A stretch of 50,408 nt of DNA from Oscillospiraceae bacterium (GCA_009785335.1 WQWM01000016.1:1-50408); one strand, 5' to 3'; shown: positions 32,401 to 40,507, numbered from the stretch's first letter. A program made the numbers and translations. The notes: generated from the sequence alone by a model not told the origin.

Positions 32401-34207
32401 TCGCCCGGCGAATGCAAACCTGCCTACGCGCCTCGGCTACACGTTTACTGGTTGGAACACGGAGCCTGATGGCAGCGGCATTGCGGTTGGCAACGCCACC
32501 ATCGTCAATGCAGATATTATCAACCCGCTTGCCCTTGCAGACAACATGGTTAGCAGCGACATTCCCACGCGTATCTATGCACAGTGGGCGCGCGACACCT
32601 TTAACCTGAGATTTGACTTGCAAGGCGGCAACATTGGCGGCAACGCCAGCCACATCAACACAACGGTGGAATTAGAGCAGCGCTATGAGCAAGCACTGCT
32701 GTGGCCAGGCGAAGATCCAGCCGTGATTGTGCGCGATGGCTATGTTTTCTTGGGCTGGTATACCACGCCTCTCACCGGCGGCAGCCGCATTGTTGGCACG
32801 ATGTATGTGCCGCATGACCTTGTTCCGCCGCCTGGCGTAACCACGCTGTTTGCCCGCTGGTTCCCGGCTGGTCATTATGCTTACCATGTGCATGTGTATC
32901 TGGAAAACACAGACGGCACATTTACGCGCTACGCCTCGCAGCAATACTATGCGCACATTGACAGCATCGTAACGCGCACCGGCGATTACTGGGGCGATGC
33001 GTACTTTGTGTTTGATGCTGGCAATCCCGGCAACGTGTTGTCAGCTGCCATGACAAACGACGGTTCAACGGAACTGATCTTGCATTATCGCCGTGCGATG
33101 GTGAGTTTGTATGTGGACCTTAATGGTGAGAACGCCGTTATCGCAACAAACCCGGCAGGCGAATACCGCTGGGGTCAACAGTTGACGGTAGTAGAGCCCA
33201 CACGTCCGGGTTGGGTATTCCAAGGCTGGCGAGTGATCGGTGCAGGTTCAGAAATGACCGACGACGTGCTCACCTTGGGCCGCGTGGACACCACAATCGT
33301 TGCGCAATGGCAAACTGCACCAATCGCCGTGGTACGGCAGGTAGATAATCATGCTTACTACGACACGTTGATTGTGGAGCTTGGCATGCCGCTGAACACG
33401 CACGGCGAACCAACTGATCCCACGTTGCCCGGCTGGCACTTCATTGGCTGGTCGCAAGATTTGGGTGAAACCTTCCTCAGCGCAACCTGCCGCATTACAC
33501 GTCTTGATCCGATTGACGCAATCTTTGTGCGCGTGTATACGGTGACCTATGATGCAACCTATGGTGCAATTGCGGACGAAGGCGGTCAGACCTCCCTGCG
33601 TCAAGTATGGTACAGCGGCACATTCGGCCAAGGTTTGGGCGGCAGCTTGCCGGTGCCTGGTGCTGAGCGTCTGGGCTACCACCATGTTGGCTGGTTCTTG
33701 CAGCACAACGGTGAAGAGATTCAGGTGTTCACCAATACTGTGGTGCCGCGTCTGAATGCTTTGCCCACGCACAACCCCTCCGGCGTGCTTGCACTCAGTG
33801 GTGAAGTGATTGATACGGATTCTGTCATCGAGGCGCGTTGGGAACTCCTGCGTGACCCCAACCATCCTGAAGATCCCGATTTGTTCCCATGGTGGATATT
33901 GTTGCTGATTGGCATTCCCGCTGCACTTGTGGTCGTCATTGGGCTTGTCCTCGCACCAGTGCTAATGATTTTGGCATCGTTGGTGCCCGGTCGCCTGCTG
34001 TGTTGGTATTGGGAGAATTGTGACCCTGCCACGCAAACCGTACAATTGCAGCAACCGTTGCAAGGCGCAGTAGAGCAGTTGATTGAAGTGACACAAACCA
34101 ACAGCGTAGTTTGGGGTCTTTCCCTGCTGGTGCTGCTGATTGCTGGCGGTGCACTGACTTGGCTGCTGCTGCAACGCCGCAAACAAAGTAAAGTCGTTGG
34201 TGAGTAA
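26453..34207 (+). CDS. Giant secreted/membrane-anchored InlB-repeat protein with Cys-rich module
   Basis: 2,584 residues. Signal peptide (KKKGTYFRRS, then a 20-residue hydrophobic core, cleavage near GAPHS). Residues 40 to about 720 match nothing I recognise (rich in Asn, His, Thr). From about 760 to 2,470 there are about 17 InlB-type (Flg_new-like) repeats, each with a FxGW core such as RAGFTFAGWHD and RLGYTFTGWNT. Cys clusters occur at 802-814 and, strikingly, at 1696-1784 (27 Cys). Two C-terminal hydrophobic segments (about 2,480-2,512 and 2,551-2,574) end in RRKQSKVVGE; no LPXTG sortase motif. GGAGGAG precedes the ATG. Likely a cell-surface protein for adhesion or structure; function unknown. 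Confidence 0.88.
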   Translation: MKKKGTYFRRSLSVLLSLVLVFTMLLIGLTSAAGAPHSLDFVPGEPPAATEGVVFLAPEVIYLQPSTADVGAQVNWHRFADQYLDGSPRANVAARTVGTLYFNYANADSVVIELVNNPAGVTVNHSAIPTGTTTVNTNLTGTSSQPARVGTAPTYLGGGYLLTWRATYVVDGVAHTAYTFSYVYRPIYTPTALFATINRGERGSRYMTAMWTNGLHRNFSGPHSLWPHSYHGTALPGFNANAYNQRQSLHTLLGAGLPNNSQNAGGDAGLQLRRQRWFLRNTADNAAGHNHPGTAHLVHFRGFADTSLHTTTRTDHHMQDFYGNAMTESNTPYFWAWNDSVNTPHLFVDTSRHASFDQIPNLSSYMIQVQEHRGWGERGGSYDFIGWNARTTTNNLSAPGSTGTRDFYPWGDNNLPTANTDRGAQTRGLGVGGNNAARANNENAFITGAAATSAHHFGGTGRIMTNTAGLRGGAWNIPVQWDNTNPAFPTVAAAERPTTTIQPNPVMRSARFASAGGNNSFSDTAHFRAQMNIIHAHTNRQPLRDAFNETIALGLQRDMFRPQDWDIYFTALTNVAMGLMRVDHTPNVTALVGALNSAVDVLLEELLGFTLSTTVLASARHMNIRSTATPIFTENLTPVRNVGDFIIGRQQANAAGNPNSFLNNPTSTFNDVLIRTAADGGVYSWVYVEQFDPTYADRRFVPAGTTFHATHENLRVPHPMNTGNVTLTWRFYYTPRVRVQYLANGGVFAGGGTTNNVFYVLPADNTATLPIYNAPEASQGTYLRPTRAGYAFAGWRLVAPGCACDDCECSDCDCADDVAGAVVDTAGALQQGTNHRLIAQWVPAFELRYVLNSGVLAPGVYRPVQMVIIDGNCDIPDTPEWDDEISRINSILIGWDVYFLNHETGEFEFSHHLLGPEAHSIPNDLGEHHDVIELRAVWESTPHNIRFVHNDGTTNFTDERRDYGEELGPFPTLTRAGFQLVGWYDTPTFDVEVFADDVVQAGLVGFDYEILYDEIAARFYARWEASNFTVTFDANVDDDADGDDYPDHVVTGTTASPQTFTYGAPPAPLNSNGFVRVGFTFEGWATSPEGAIAGVVDFEDEEEVQDLTNEHNGNIPLYAVWAPIQYTVTYNIDPAHVASVTGDMSDDYTEHYFNVPKNLRANAFARPGFAFYGWTLDPDPAVGDVVRDFTNSQSVVRLTAEPDDIIPLFAMWTPLPFTVNFMDGDELISSETEYYGDDAEIPDYTTLTPPTPGYVFGGWWTYVTEFCDVEDDYVTIETRWPDSGDLLVDSALLSAASLANNTVPTNVYIRWVGRQLPVHWNLAGGHYYDDATNTANIETEQTYSSTFELPNQPLHPTPGVVFVRWVRYYERSQPISGTTVVNANSLDELTIETGTIPTMMIAVWAWDGVHHIEYHLEGGNVDGNTGPILFDMEVGDEFRTVDVELCGELNCECELLEQNMPQDPVKTGHRFLGWFSLPQHCQEDEENCDCLICENEAVQVAEGDILTEGLVVDLMDGTEVTVFFAHWARVNYNIVFDLNGGNIADDTENPTDSLYFGDEIELPTEPTRDGFIFDGWWFDDDEEIVDGRELDHLILSVESLEDPDVATVYVARWIPIDFTVIFDAQGGEFDTAPYDHRTDTVQLEDYFVLPNPEPTKYGYDFMGWHRQPGGIGGEITSNTVASTDNINMTDGDYVLCTCPECPYDCACEFECTYNCACPPDCPYDCACPINCLYDCTTCPDPLDCQYNCLCEPDCSYYCECAPDCLYYCDCELECSYDCVCSEECEPVWTFEPTVFFAHWMPRSFTLTFDPQGGTQNRDNQSITFGETLGASQNGTFATATRAGFTFAGWHDMPQDHADAADAVLVVPSDVLEAATNMTVYAWWTPRAFQLHFGCAHATPSVPSIDTLFGEAFGTLATIERSGHEFVGWFVGDDLIDENSIHNVPRNMNAVARWTTRDFVFDFIGNGGTPNTYGVPQTYGVTVNRPANANLPTRLGYTFTGWNTEPDGSGIAVGNATIVNADIINPLALADNMVSSDIPTRIYAQWARDTFNLRFDLQGGNIGGNASHINTTVELEQRYEQALLWPGEDPAVIVRDGYVFLGWYTTPLTGGSRIVGTMYVPHDLVPPPGVTTLFARWFPAGHYAYHVHVYLENTDGTFTRYASQQYYAHIDSIVTRTGDYWGDAYFVFDAGNPGNVLSAAMTNDGSTELILHYRRAMVSLYVDLNGENAVIATNPAGEYRWGQQLTVVEPTRPGWVFQGWRVIGAGSEMTDDVLTLGRVDTTIVAQWQTAPIAVVRQVDNHAYYDTLIVELGMPLNTHGEPTDPTLPGWHFIGWSQDLGETFLSATCRITRLDPIDAIFVRVYTVTYDATYGAIADEGGQTSLRQVWYSGTFGQGLGGSLPVPGAERLGYHHVGWFLQHNGEEIQVFTNTVVPRLNALPTHNPSGVLALSGEVIDTDSVIEARWELLRDPNHPEDPDLFPWWILLLIGIPAALVVVIGLVLAPVLMILASLVPGRLLCWYWENCDPATQTVQLQQPLQGAVEQLIEVTQTNSVVWGLSLLVLLIAGGALTWLLLQRRKQSKVVGE
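31538..31804 (+). repeat. Eight-copy decapeptide Cys repeat within the giant protein
   Basis: Encodes residues 1696-1784, about eight copies of a ten-residue unit of the form x-x-D/E-C-x-Y-x-C-x-C (PPDCPYDCAC, EPDCSYYCEC, APDCLYYCDC, ELECSYDCVC). Two units have one or two extra residues. 27 cysteines in 89 residues. Confidence 0.9.
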
Positions 34208-34210
34208 CCC

Positions 34211-35002
34211 ATGCGAAAACTCGTTTTGATTATGCTTACGCTTGCCCTGGCTGCGAGTCTAACCGCTTGCAGCCGGGCAGGTGATCCCTTTACTCCGCAA
34301 TTTGATGGAGAAATCATTGAAGTACAGCGGTCAAACGTGCTGCAAAGTCGCACGGTAACCCACGAAGATTTCATGCAGATGCTGCAGCGCATGTCGGATT
34401 ATCAACCGGTTTCGCGAAGTTATATCGTGCAGCGGCAGCAGGTTTTTCGTGACCACTTCAGCCGGATAGTATACTATGCCTATCCACGATTTACGACCGG
34501 TTCGCTGGAAAACCCTGCACGCAGCCAAATCAACCGTTATTATCGTGCGCGGCAGCGTGAAAACAACGCACTGCGCGACTTTGAATGGCTGCGCGAATTG
34601 CAGGAAATCACCGACACCACTGACCAAGTGATGCGCTATCGTTTGCAGGTATACACCGTGCAGCTGTTAGAGGATTACGTGGCGGTGCGTTTCCGACGCG
34701 ATAGTCACACAGGCGGTGGCGTGGTGAATATCACGTTGCTGGGCGATGTATTTTGTCGTCACACAGGCGAAAAGTTGATGCTAGAAGAAATCATCGACGT
34801 GGATGCACGCGCAGCAGAAATTAACCTTGTTGTGGCAGACTACCTGCGTGTGCGTGATATTCATGCCAGCAGGCCGTTTGACCTGCTGGATTGGGATGAT
34901 TTGCAATTCACCCTTGTGCCGCAGGGCGTTGTGCTGCTGTTTTCGCCTGGCGAATTGGCACCGCGTGCGACAGGCGTGATTGAAGTGACTATCCCCTGGT
35001 AA
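34211..35002 (+). CDS. Lipoprotein with a DUF3298/RsiV-like domain
   Basis: 263 residues. Lipobox LTAC gives a lipid-anchored Cys20. The C-terminal part (DWDDLQFTLVPQGVVLLFSP and ELAPRATGVIEVTIPW) resembles DUF3298, found in RsiV-type anti-sigma factors and other surface proteins of Firmicutes. It starts 3 bases after the giant protein's stop, so it is almost certainly co-translated and may help place or protect that protein. No N-terminal cytoplasmic domain is present, so it is not an anti-sigma factor as such. Function is inferred from position only. Confidence 0.75.
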   Translation: MRKLVLIMLTLALAASLTACSRAGDPFTPQFDGEIIEVQRSNVLQSRTVTHEDFMQMLQRMSDYQPVSRSYIVQRQQVFRDHFSRIVYYAYPRFTTGSLENPARSQINRYYRARQRENNALRDFEWLRELQEITDTTDQVMRYRLQVYTVQLLEDYVAVRFRRDSHTGGGVVNITLLGDVFCRHTGEKLMLEEIIDVDARAAEINLVVADYLRVRDIHASRPFDLLDWDDLQFTLVPQGVVLLFSPGELAPRATGVIEVTIPW

Positions 35003-35016
35003 AAATATTTTTGCGA

Positions 35017-35046
35017 ACATGTAGGGCGACCATCCCCGGTCGCCCA
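35017..35046. repeat. Short palindromic element, family A variant
   Basis: ACATGTAGGGCGACC-atccc-CGGTCGCCCA. A compact hairpin sharing ACATGTAGGG with family A. It may end the transcript of the lipoprotein gene. Confidence 0.55.
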
Positions 35047-35070
35047 TTTATTATGATTTTTGGAGGAAAC

Positions 35071-35685
35071 ATGAAAGTTCTTTTGCTCAACGGCAGCCCA
35101 AATCCTGCAGGTTGCACGTTCACCTCGCTCAATATCATCAAGGAACAACTGGCTGCGCACGGCGTGGCGGCAGAAATTCATCACATTGGCAGCGAACCCG
35201 TGCAGGGCTGCACCAACTGCAAAGCCTGTTTTAAGCTAAAGCAATGCGTGTTCAACGACCAAGTGAACGAACTAGCCTGCAAGCTCAACGATGCTGATGG
35301 CATAATCATCGGTTCGCCGGTGTATTATGCGGCGGCAAATGGTGCGCTCACCGCGTTGCTTGACCGCTTGTTTTTCAGCACGCCGGTGAATGTGAAGCGC
35401 ATGAAATTTGGGGCTTGTGTAGTGAATTGTCGCCGCGGTGGCAACAGTGCAGCGTTTGACCAGCTCAACAAATACTTCACGATTTCCGAAATGCCAGTGG
35501 TGTCGTCGTGCTATTGGAACGGCACGCATGGCTTTGTGCCCGAGGAATTGCTGCGCGACGCCGAAGGGGTTCGCATTCTCAAAGCGCTGGCGAACAATAT
35601 GGCGTATTTAATTCAATGCAAGCATACGGCCGCGCTTCTGCTGCCCGAAAAAGAGCCATTCGTCATGACGCATTTCATCAGCTGA
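35071..35685 (+). CDS. NADPH-dependent FMN reductase/flavodoxin-family protein
   Basis: 204 residues. The FMN phosphate loop LLLNGSPNPAGCTFTSL opens the protein, and GSPVYYAAANGALTALLDR is the second flavin-binding motif. CTNCKACFKLKQC (residues about 48-60) gives a four-Cys cluster as in iron-sulfur flavoproteins. TGGAGGAAAC precedes the ATG. Such enzymes reduce quinones, nitro compounds or metals with NAD(P)H; the physiological partner is unknown. It is followed after 45 bases by an unknown gene. Confidence 0.88.
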   Translation: MKVLLLNGSPNPAGCTFTSLNIIKEQLAAHGVAAEIHHIGSEPVQGCTNCKACFKLKQCVFNDQVNELACKLNDADGIIIGSPVYYAAANGALTALLDRLFFSTPVNVKRMKFGACVVNCRRGGNSAAFDQLNKYFTISEMPVVSSCYWNGTHGFVPEELLRDAEGVRILKALANNMAYLIQCKHTAALLLPEKEPFVMTHFIS

Positions 35686-35730
35686 GCACCTGCGGCGCGG
35701 CTCCCTCAGGGAAAAGAAAAGAAGGACTTC

Positions 35731-36741
35731 ATGATTAAAGCATACTGGTTCAACAATCAACAAACTGAGGCCGAAATTTTGCAGCCAGATTTTTTCACTC
35801 CCAAAACTTTATTGCGCTTGGATGCTGAATTACCTTGTATCGAATTTCCCATCAAAATCAATGTTTCTGCGTCGTATCAAAATTTAGCTGTGTTCAATAA
35901 GTCATACGTTATTAAGAGGCTTGAAGCGACGCGCGGCTTTGCGTTTGAGGTTCGCGCCAATGGCAAAGCGATGATGCTGAAAGACATTGTGGATACTTTG
36001 GAAAATAGCCCAGATCAAATAGACGTGGAAATTCAAAGTGGAAACATCACGCTTTCTCAAACTATCGCTTGTGAATATGCGACGATATCGGGTAACATAA
36101 CGGATTTCAACGGGAATCCGTTCTCAGCAGCAGTGGTTTGCCACCTTGAGCGAGGTGAAAGCGGCGTGTGGAGCGACATGGCGGGTAATTATTCCATCAC
36201 GCTGCCCAAGGGAGAGTACAACTCTATTTTTGTTGATGATGAAAGTTACGGCAAAACTTCGCTGGAAGCCTGGGGTTGGAAAATGATTGTGGACAAGGAC
36301 GAGGTTCACGATTTCAAAATAGGCAATGGCGAGGTGTATTCGCTGGATGTGTGGGCGAATAATGGTGGCTATCGCAGCTTGTTTGTGGCGTTTAGACCAA
36401 TGGCGCTTAGTTATTGTTTGCAGCAAGCAACGCACGGAGTAGCGGTAAACAGCAAAAATTATACAGTGGTTGAGGTCTGCCCTGATCTTAATATCAGCGA
36501 CATATCTGTAGAGATAAATGGCTGCAAAGCAACGAATATATCATTGCAAAAAATATTAGAAACCGGACAAGATGGCACAGCAATCCCCATGTATATCCTG
36601 CAAATTGAACGAATTGCCGACGTTGGCAAGCAAACGCTGATTTTGGAGTATGATTTTGTGGATGCAAGCGGGGAAACAATACAAAGCCAAGGAAGAACGC
36701 AATTTTATTATTCAAACTTACTTGGCTGGTCAGTGAGATAA
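35731..36741 (+). CDS. Unknown protein with carboxypeptidase-regulatory-like fold segment
   Basis: 336 residues, not recognised as a whole. No signal peptide. Residues about 105-190 (ISGNITDFNGNPFSAAVVCH followed by WSDMAGNYSITLPKG) look like a carboxypeptidase regulatory-like beta-sandwich; both sides are probably beta-rich too. AAGAAGGA lies before the ATG. The base composition looks more AT-rich than neighbours, which may point to acquisition by transfer. Ends at a terminator. Function unknown. Confidence 0.65.
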   Translation: MIKAYWFNNQQTEAEILQPDFFTPKTLLRLDAELPCIEFPIKINVSASYQNLAVFNKSYVIKRLEATRGFAFEVRANGKAMMLKDIVDTLENSPDQIDVEIQSGNITLSQTIACEYATISGNITDFNGNPFSAAVVCHLERGESGVWSDMAGNYSITLPKGEYNSIFVDDESYGKTSLEAWGWKMIVDKDEVHDFKIGNGEVYSLDVWANNGGYRSLFVAFRPMALSYCLQQATHGVAVNSKNYTVVEVCPDLNISDISVEINGCKATNISLQKILETGQDGTAIPMYILQIERIADVGKQTLILEYDFVDASGETIQSQGRTQFYYSNLLGWSVR

Positions 36742-36746
36742 ATAAA

Positions 36747-36780
36747 AAACTCGGTTGTTAAACAGCCGAGTTTAAATTTT
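36747..36780 (+). terminator. Terminator of the unknown gene
   Basis: AAACTCGGTTG, loop, CAGCCGAGTTT, then AAATTTTTG. Confidence 0.8.
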
Positions 36781-36841
36781 TGTGAGGAATTTCGCTTGCG
36801 CCAGCGACTGAATGGATAGAAAGCAAGAAAGAAGGGCGTGT

Positions 36842-37552
36842 ATGAAAAAATTGTTTGTTGCGGTGGTGTTGCTGGTTGTGTTTGCGTTGCCAACGGCGGC
36901 ATGTTGGTTGCCTCCTGAATCATTTACTGTGCAGGTGCAAGAGCAAGACCGCGTGTTCACCTTTGAGCCTGCGGCTTGGGAACCCTATGCGACTGCCAGT
37001 GTGAGCCTGAGCGAAGCGGATGGCAGCGAAATTTGGCGTATTGACGATTTCCCCAGCTTGGCTTTTGAGGAGAGCTTTGCGTTTTCGTCTAATATGAACG
37101 AGTTCGCCTTTTTTGTGGCGGATACACATGTTTATGCACTGAAGCTTTATGCGGATGGCCAGCTGCAGTTTGTGTATCGTGTGGATGACTTCATTGAAAT
37201 TGATGAAGATGGACCTGTGCTTTCCATTGGCCACCACTGGCTGGAGGAGTATGAGCTTGACGTTGAAACTAACCTGCTGACCCTCACCACCACGCAAGGC
37301 GATGTGCATGTGATAGACTTGTCGCGGCGTGCAGATACGCATATTGAGCTTATCCAGGAGATTTGCGAACTGGGGAACTACGCCACTGGTGAGCGTATGC
37401 TAGTGCTTGATGCCACCCCACGAGGCGTTGTGTATTTACTTCTGGCCATCACAACGATTATGCTTGTGATGCTTGCGCTGCGCGATAAAATAAAAAGAAA
37501 AATAAAAAAAGAGATGCGGGTGAGGAAAATTAAACCTGCGAGCGACAAATAA
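36842..37552 (+). CDS. Exported protein with C-terminal membrane anchor, unknown
   Basis: 236 residues. N-terminal signal sequence (MKKLFVAVVLLVVFALPTAAC) with a possible but poor lipobox (PTAAC). Residues 25-175 are acidic and probably beta-rich, exposed outside; VVYLLLAITTIMLVMLAL (about 197-214) spans the membrane and a very basic tail (RDKIKRKIKKEMRVRKIK) stays inside. AAGAAGGG lies before ATG 36842. No family recognised. It stands alone between two terminators. Confidence 0.7.
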   Translation: MKKLFVAVVLLVVFALPTAACWLPPESFTVQVQEQDRVFTFEPAAWEPYATASVSLSEADGSEIWRIDDFPSLAFEESFAFSSNMNEFAFFVADTHVYALKLYADGQLQFVYRVDDFIEIDEDGPVLSIGHHWLEEYELDVETNLLTLTTTQGDVHVIDLSRRADTHIELIQEICELGNYATGERMLVLDATPRGVVYLLLAITTIMLVMLALRDKIKRKIKKEMRVRKIKPASDK

Positions 37553-37601
37553 ATAGAAGCATGACGTGAAAAGTTGTGGTGCGCGGCGATTACGTTGCGC
37601 A

Positions 37602-37634
37602 GAAAAGCCCCCTTCAGTTTTGAAGGGGGTTTGT
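37602..37634. terminator. Bidirectional terminator between two convergent genes
   Basis: AAGCCCCCTTCA, loop GTTT, TGAAGGGGGTTT, with TTTGTTTG on the plus strand and CTTTTCTG on the minus strand. Serves the exported protein gene and metA. Confidence 0.8.
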
Positions 37635-37665
37635 TTGTCGCTTTGCTGTGCACTAACTCAATTAC

Positions 37666-38580
37666 TTACAGCGCAGATAAATCGAAGGGCGTTTGTTGGT
37701 ACACACAGAAGTTTAGCCAGTTGGAAAATAACAGGTGCGCCGCTGCCCGCCAGGTCATTTGCGGGGGCAGGGCAGGGTTATTGTCGGGGTAGTAATGGCA
37801 GGGCAGGGTAGCATCCAAGCCGCGTTGCAGGTCGCGGGCATATTCAAGTGCAAGCGTATCGCGGTCGTATTCTGCATGGCCGGTGGCGAAGAACTGCCGC
37901 CCGGCGTGGTCGCACACCAGCGAAACACCAGCCACAGGCGAGACACTCAGCAGTTGCAGCGCGGACACTGCGGCAATGTCTTCACGGGTGACGGTGGTGT
38001 GACGCGAATGCGGCAGCAAGAAGGGGTCATCTAGGCCACGCAGCAGCGGGTGTGTGGGGTCGGCAACATCGTGCGCAAACACACCAGAGCACTTGCCGGG
38101 CAGCGGCTGTTTATCAATGCCGTAGTGATAATATAACCCGGCCTGCGCACCCCAGCAAATATGAAACGTTGACCACACGTGTGTTTTCGTCCAAGCGAGA
38201 ATGTCGCACAGTTCGGGCCAGTAGTCCACTTGCTCAAATGGCAGGTGTTCCACGGGTGCGCCGGTGATAATCATGCCGTCGAAGCGTTGGTGCTTGATGT
38301 CATGGAAGGTTTTGTAAAATTGCAGCAGATGTTCTTTCGCTGTGTTTTTTGATTCATGCGTGGCCATTTGCACAAGCTCAATATCCACCTGTAAAGGCGT
38401 ATTACTTAACAGGCGCAACAGCTGCGTTTCGGTTTCGATTTTGGTGGGCATGAGGTTCAAAATGGCAATGCGCAGCGGGCGAATGTCTTGCTGCTGGGCG
38501 CGGTCGCGGCACATGACAAAAATATTCTCCTGCTCCAGCACGCTGCGTGCGGGCAGTTGTGGGTCAATGTTAATGGGCAT
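37666..38580 (-). CDS. metA: Homoserine O-acetyltransferase
   Basis: 304 residues. Acylates homoserine in methionine synthesis. The nucleophile Cys142 is in FHICWGAQA, at the canonical number. Residue 111 is Glu (TGAPVEHLPFEQVDYW); in this family Glu111 selects acetyl-CoA and Gly111 succinyl-CoA, so acetylation is predicted. GGAGGTGAA lies before ATG 38580. The leader carries two repeat elements and no S-box or T-box that I can recognise. Confidence 0.93.
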   Translation of the reverse strand: MPINIDPQLPARSVLEQENIFVMCRDRAQQQDIRPLRIAILNLMPTKIETETQLLRLLSNTPLQVDIELVQMATHESKNTAKEHLLQFYKTFHDIKHQRFDGMIITGAPVEHLPFEQVDYWPELCDILAWTKTHVWSTFHICWGAQAGLYYHYGIDKQPLPGKCSGVFAHDVADPTHPLLRGLDDPFLLPHSRHTTVTREDIAAVSALQLLSVSPVAGVSLVCDHAGRQFFATGHAEYDRDTLALEYARDLQRGLDATLPCHYYPDNNPALPPQMTWRAAAHLLFSNWLNFCVYQQTPFDLSAL

Positions 38581-38583
38581 GAT

Positions 38584-38625
38584 TTCACCTCCACCTGCGG
38601 TGAGCAGGTCGCTTTGCTGTGTTCT
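38584..38625. repeat. Family C element upstream of metA
   Basis: CACCTGCGGTGAGCAGGTCG, then CTTTGCTGTGTTCTAAT. Shares its GTCGC core with the copies at 38670, 48321 and 50041. Confidence 0.75.
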
Positions 38626-38669
38626 AATTGTCTCACTTCTATACTTTAGTGTCTGAGCCTAATATAACA

Positions 38670-38715
38670 CGCCTGCGGCGAGCATGTCGCTTCGCTGTGC
38701 GTTAATCGCGTTACA
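38670..38715. repeat. Family C element, second copy upstream of metA
   Basis: CGCCTGCGGCGAGCATGTCG, then CTTCGCTGTGCGTTAATCGCG. Confidence 0.75.
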
Positions 38716-38781
38716 TTAAGGCGCAACGCTCTGTGTCTATTATAACACAGAAATTGGCTTCATGCAAGCAAAAAATTCTTC

Positions 38782-38810
38782 TTGCAATTGATACAAAATT
38801 ATGATACAAT
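38782..38810 (+). promoter_or_regulatory. Promoter of the second GPH-type transporter
   Basis: TTGCAA (38782-38787), 17 bases, TACAAT (38805-38810). Confidence 0.7.
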
Positions 38811-38839
38811 GAAAGCATAATTTTTGTGGAGGTAGTGCT

Positions 38840-40483
38840 TTGGATGAACGCGAACTAAGAACCGGCTTGCGCGGGCGAATTTTAAACAGTAAGTTGGTTG
38901 TTAACAAGGTGCCAGAAACCGGGCAAGAGGAGCTTGCACACGTACTTTATACTCCGCGGGCATGGTTGAAAGGCGAACATATGTCCGAGGGGGGGCAAGA
39001 GAGGTTGTTCCCCTGGGAGAAACTGCTGTGGGGCACTGCGGCGTTTTTGCGCAACACCTCCGGCCAGTTTGACGGCCGCGATAGGCTGTGGCGCACGGTG
39101 TTTGGCGTGCAACCAACGATGATAATGGTGCAAAATGTTGCAAACACCCTTTGGGATGGTATTAACGACCCCATTGTGGGGCACTTCATGGACCGCCACC
39201 CGTTCAAAGATAACACCTACCGCTGGTTCATGCGGATTAATCATATTATTGGCCAGTTTCTAACGTTGTTCTTCATGCTGGATTTGGGGCTGACGCCATT
39301 GCAGCGCGTGGTGATGTTTGGCGTGATTCAGGCTGCACGCAATGTGTTTGGCACCATGAGTGACATTGCGGGTGAGAAATTTCATGCAGGCATTACGCCG
39401 CTTTCCGAAGAACGCGCAAAGCTGGAGGTTTGGCAGCACACCTTTCACAAAATTGCCTATCCCATTGCCAACATGCCGCAATATTTGCAGGGCTTCATCG
39501 TTGGCGAGAACCGTTATGTTTGGACAGACAAAAGAATTTTCATCACAGGCTTTACTGTGCTCATTCCCTTGGCGCTTGCAGGTGGCATCATCCACACCTT
39601 TGTGCGCAACCGCGTGCAGTTTGACCACGCAAAAAATGCCGCGCACACAAAAGAAAACGCACAAATGGATAAAGCGGAAAAACTCACCGTGCGTGAAATG
39701 CTCGCGGTGTTTAGGCACAACAAATATCTGCTGTATTGGATGATTGCAAACTTCTTCCGCACCTTCTTGCCGAGCTACGACTCCTGGTTCTATTGGCGCT
39801 ATATGGTGCCGAACACGCACTGGCCGCTGATTGGTGAAGTGGCGGGGCCAGGTCTCTCTGCGGTGATGGGGCAGTTCACAGGCATGCCCATTACGTTTTT
39901 GGTGCCGTTTATGCGCCAAATTATGCATGCGGTGGGCGGGCCGAAGAACACGCTCATCATGCAAGAGGGCGGCGGTATTTTGGTGCGCCTTGCGCAATAT
40001 TTCATTGGGCTATCAAGCCGCGGGCGAATAGTAGGTTTTTTTGCGCTAGACACCTATCGAGAAACTGTGTGGCCGATTGCGAACATGGGTGCGCGTGTGC
40101 TAAACTTTGAAATGCTGGACTACGTAGAATATAAAACTGGCATACGCAGCGAGGGCATCACCCGTGCGATCACAGGTTTTATTGACAAAATGATTAAAAG
40201 CAACATCAACACCGCCTCTGGTGAGCTGTTTCAGCAGTGGGCGCGCGTGTACGAAATTGACGGCAACTTGCCCCATCCGCCAATCCCCGAGCGTTTTGCG
40301 CGCTGGGCTTGGCCAGTGTGGATACTCGGTGATGTGGTGGCAGGATCGTTTTTCCTCATTGCACGCATTGCGTTCCCGTATCAATACGGCCAGAACGTGG
40401 AAATTGAAGCCGAACTTGCTGCTCGCCGTGCTGCGGAAGCGCAAGTGCGCGCAGAAATGGAAGATGAAACCGCCACGGTGTAA
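38840..40483 (+). CDS. MFS transporter of GPH type with TTG start
   Basis: 547 residues, about 12 hydrophobic segments. GINDPIVGHFMDRHPF corresponds to the DPIVG signature of sugar:cation symporters; it is more divergent than the relative at 19068. Start is TTG at 38840: GGAGGT lies 7 bases before, the nearby ATG at 38844 is in another frame and stops at once. The long N-terminus (about 70 residues) and the helical Ala/Glu/Arg tail are unusual. It precedes a GH2 glycosidase, so it probably imports the enzyme's substrate. A terminator separates them. Confidence 0.82.
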   Translation: MDERELRTGLRGRILNSKLVVNKVPETGQEELAHVLYTPRAWLKGEHMSEGGQERLFPWEKLLWGTAAFLRNTSGQFDGRDRLWRTVFGVQPTMIMVQNVANTLWDGINDPIVGHFMDRHPFKDNTYRWFMRINHIIGQFLTLFFMLDLGLTPLQRVVMFGVIQAARNVFGTMSDIAGEKFHAGITPLSEERAKLEVWQHTFHKIAYPIANMPQYLQGFIVGENRYVWTDKRIFITGFTVLIPLALAGGIIHTFVRNRVQFDHAKNAAHTKENAQMDKAEKLTVREMLAVFRHNKYLLYWMIANFFRTFLPSYDSWFYWRYMVPNTHWPLIGEVAGPGLSAVMGQFTGMPITFLVPFMRQIMHAVGGPKNTLIMQEGGGILVRLAQYFIGLSSRGRIVGFFALDTYRETVWPIANMGARVLNFEMLDYVEYKTGIRSEGITRAITGFIDKMIKSNINTASGELFQQWARVYEIDGNLPHPPIPERFARWAWPVWILGDVVAGSFFLIARIAFPYQYGQNVEIEAELAARRAAEAQVRAEMEDETATV

Positions 40484-40507
40484 CGAAGACTTTACAATGT
40501 TGAACAA

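Noticed and set aside
31112-32653. 513-codon frame on the minus strand inside the giant protein gene
   Set aside because: Antisense shadow of a long GC-balanced gene; no ribosome site, and the plus-strand frame has a signal peptide, repeats and a promoter. The same applies to the 444-codon frame at 27638-28972.
38581-38810. S-box or T-box riboswitch in the metA leader
   Set aside because: The leader consists of two family C repeats; I could not find the conserved S-box helices or a T-box sequence.
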